Positions 62,722 to 64,000 of a stretch of DNA of 64,000 nt are shown here, piece by piece. This stretch comes from Chitinophaga sedimenti. GTDB taxonomy: Bacteria > Bacteroidota > Bacteroidia > Chitinophagales > Chitinophagaceae. The position numbers and the translations under genes are program-made. The stretch lies in NCBI RefSeq assembly GCF_023156195.1, contig NZ_JAKUKA010000001.1, forward strand, positions 4,030,001 through 4,094,000, written 5' to 3'. Numbering within the stretch: the first letter of the stretch is position 1; every line of letters starts with the position of its first letter. The notes under the pieces are model-generated. The model did not search any database. It was not told where the DNA came from and was given only the letters and a program-made list of their open reading frames with translations.

Positions 62722-63582
62722 CTATAATTGCTGTTCTTTAAGCCGGAGCCATACGATATAAAGCACCAGGATTACACTCGTCAATACAAAACCGTTAAAC
62801 AGTATAAACGACCGGGTTGAGAGCGTGGTGCGCACGTATACCGTTCGTCGCGGGGTATAACTGTCCTCCCCAACCTTTACATCCAGTTGGAAGGTGGCGT
62901 CGCCCAGCGGATTGGAATTATCCAGTTTTGCGGCTATTATTTCGCGGCCGTACATCTTTACCTCTTCGGTAAGCGCGGGCTTTTCCGTGCCGATCATTTT
63001 CTTGAGCAGCGGTTGTGACAGTGCGGAACCGACAATCGCGATACAAATAAGCAGGCCGGCAGATATTAAAAATACATAACGACGGAAGCTCAGCGTAATT
63101 AATAACACTACTCCCTGTGCCAGCCAATAGAATATCAGGATAGAGAACAGGTCGGAAGCGGCTACATTTTTCAGTTGAAAACGGCTGGCATGATACTTCA
63201 TCTCCACCAATCTGGCGATGTAGAAATTACCGGCGAACAACAGTGCATAAACAACCGGGAAAAGCACCAGGCCGTATACCAGGGCCACGGCCAGCTTCTC
63301 TGTAGCGGAAGCGGGCGTCATCAACGTAAAAATAGCCTCCGATTTATGCTGGAAACGATTTAACAACCCTGAAGAAAAGATAGTGCCGCATAACAATAGA
63401 CCCAGGATAAACATAACGCCTACCGCAGCACTATCAAGTCCATAGTCGGCCGTAAACACCGTCAGCAGCATCAGGAATTGCAGTAACAGGCCCATGACGA
63501 GTATGCCTAACAGGTACAGCCGGCGTTCTTCTATCCACTGCTTTCGGAATAAGAGCTGAAATCTTTTGAATGAACTATTCAT
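62722..63582 (-). CDS. ABC transporter permease-like membrane protein
   Basis: Intact 286-residue protein with six or seven hydrophobic segments (for example YLLGILVMGLLLQFLMLLTV, LVYGLVLFPVVYALLFAGNF and SFILFNGFVLTSVILVLYIV) and a cytoplasmic start KRFQLLFRKQWIEERR. It lies 9 bases after the ATPase gene and before the GntR regulator, the usual exporter operon order. No substrate can be assigned. Confidence 0.82.
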   Translation of the reverse strand: MNSSFKRFQLLFRKQWIEERRLYLLGILVMGLLLQFLMLLTVFTADYGLDSAAVGVMFILGLLLCGTIFSSGLLNRFQHKSEAIFTLMTPASATEKLAVALVYGLVLFPVVYALLFAGNFYIARLVEMKYHASRFQLKNVAASDLFSILIFYWLAQGVVLLITLSFRRYVFLISAGLLICIAIVGSALSQPLLKKMIGTEKPALTEEVKMYGREIIAAKLDNSNPLGDATFQLDVKVGEDSYTPRRTVYVRTTLSTRSFILFNGFVLTSVILVLYIVWLRLKEQQL

Positions 63583-63591
63583 AGTACGGAA

Positions 63592-64000
63592 TTAGGCGTG
63601 AAATAATGAAAGCAGCTGTTGCTTTTCAGTCATCAGCGCGTTGAAGAAAATTTCCATATCGATGCGGGACGGGGTACCGGTGCGGTTAGGCGTAACCGTT
63701 ACATAACCTTTCAGCGCCCCTTCGTAATAAATCGGCCTTTCCCCTTCCTCCAGCGTCATCTGCTGGCGGAACAGCAATTTGTCCGATATCTCGTCTACCG
63801 ACGCGTTCAGCAACATCTGTTGTTCGTCCAGCACCAGGATGTGGTCAATAAGATTATCCAGGTCTTTCACCTGGTGGGTGCTCATGATCATAAGTTGATC
63901 GTCCTGCAGCGTACCGGCGATCACTTTGCGAAACTGGCGTTTGGAGGGAATGTCAAGACCATTGGTGGGTTCGTCCGGGAGCAACAGCTTTGCACGGGTA
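63592..64000 (-). CDS. ABC transporter ATP-binding protein (partial)
   Basis: C-terminal 135 residues of an ABC ATPase, cut by the window edge. Walker B and D-loop are seen in LLLPDEPTNGLD (usual form LLLxDEPTNGLD), and the H-loop His in MIMSTHQVKDLDNLID. The last 45 residues form a C-terminal domain (EGERPIYYEGALKGYVTVTP). The Walker A and signature motifs lie outside the window. It pairs with the permease immediately downstream. Confidence 0.93.
   Translation of the reverse strand, partial: TRAKLLLPDEPTNGLDIPSKRQFRKVIAGTLQDDQLMIMSTHQVKDLDNLIDHILVLDEQQMLLNASVDEISDKLLFRQQMTLEEGERPIYYEGALKGYVTVTPNRTGTPSRIDMEIFFNALMTEKQQLLSLFHA

Overview
The window looks like a chromosomal segment from a Bacteroidota member of the family Chitinophagaceae, most likely Chitinophaga or a close relative. 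This is inferred from gene content: an ECF sigma/FecR pair, two SusC/SusD pairs, a hybrid two-component regulator of AraC type, DUF6520 and DUF1080 proteins, ThuA proteins and a Bacteroidota-type SecA of about 1,107 residues. No rRNA, tRNA, CRISPR array or insertion sequence was found.

Layout. 1-4.5 kb: a partial AraC-like gene, FecR and its ECF sigma factor, a 330-bp tract of degenerate ~21-bp repeats, and two small unknown genes. 4.5-12.9 kb: a SusC/SusD pair, a TlpA-like/DUF3738 protein, a DUF6520 secreted peptide, a MauE-like membrane protein and a polytopic GT-C-like protein; about 5.24-12.1 kb is more A+T-rich than its flanks. 12.9-18.3 kb: FAD oxidoreductase, AraC regulator, a double DUF1080 protein and a DJ-1/PfpI protein. 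18.35-28.4 kb: the complete ebo cluster (eboA-eboF, minus strand), split between eboC and eboD by an opposite-strand NarL-type two-component pair. 29-30.5 kb: two small membrane or secreted proteins. 30.5-44.1 kb: a polysaccharide utilisation locus with SusC/SusD, DUF5017 lipoprotein, GH88, hybrid sensor and PL8 lyase, most consistent with glycosaminoglycan use. 44.2-53.3 kb: a minus-strand operon (MFS carrier, Gfo/Idh/MocA dehydrogenase, sugar isomerase, cytochrome c, DUF1080, ThuA, and a ThuA-PQQ dehydrogenase-PKD-cytochrome c fusion), consistent with periplasmic sugar oxidation through 3-keto-glycosides. 53.8-60 kb: a small lipoprotein, secA, deoC, a SPOR-domain protein and an M20 amidohydrolase. 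60-64 kb: a TlpA-family thioredoxin, a DUF2807-like protein, a GntR regulator and an ABC exporter that runs off the window.

Quality. About 38 single-base indels, most of them losses of one base in a short homopolymer, break otherwise well-conserved genes including the essential secA. Restoring one base at each site gives complete proteins of normal family length. They are therefore treated as probable consensus errors, and each broken gene is described as one gene with its frameshift positions.

The most interesting items are the split ebo cluster, the SusCD-TlpA-DUF6520-MauE module inside the composition island, a phage-tail-like insert in the second SusD, and several unannotated intergenic repeat arrays and inverted repeats.
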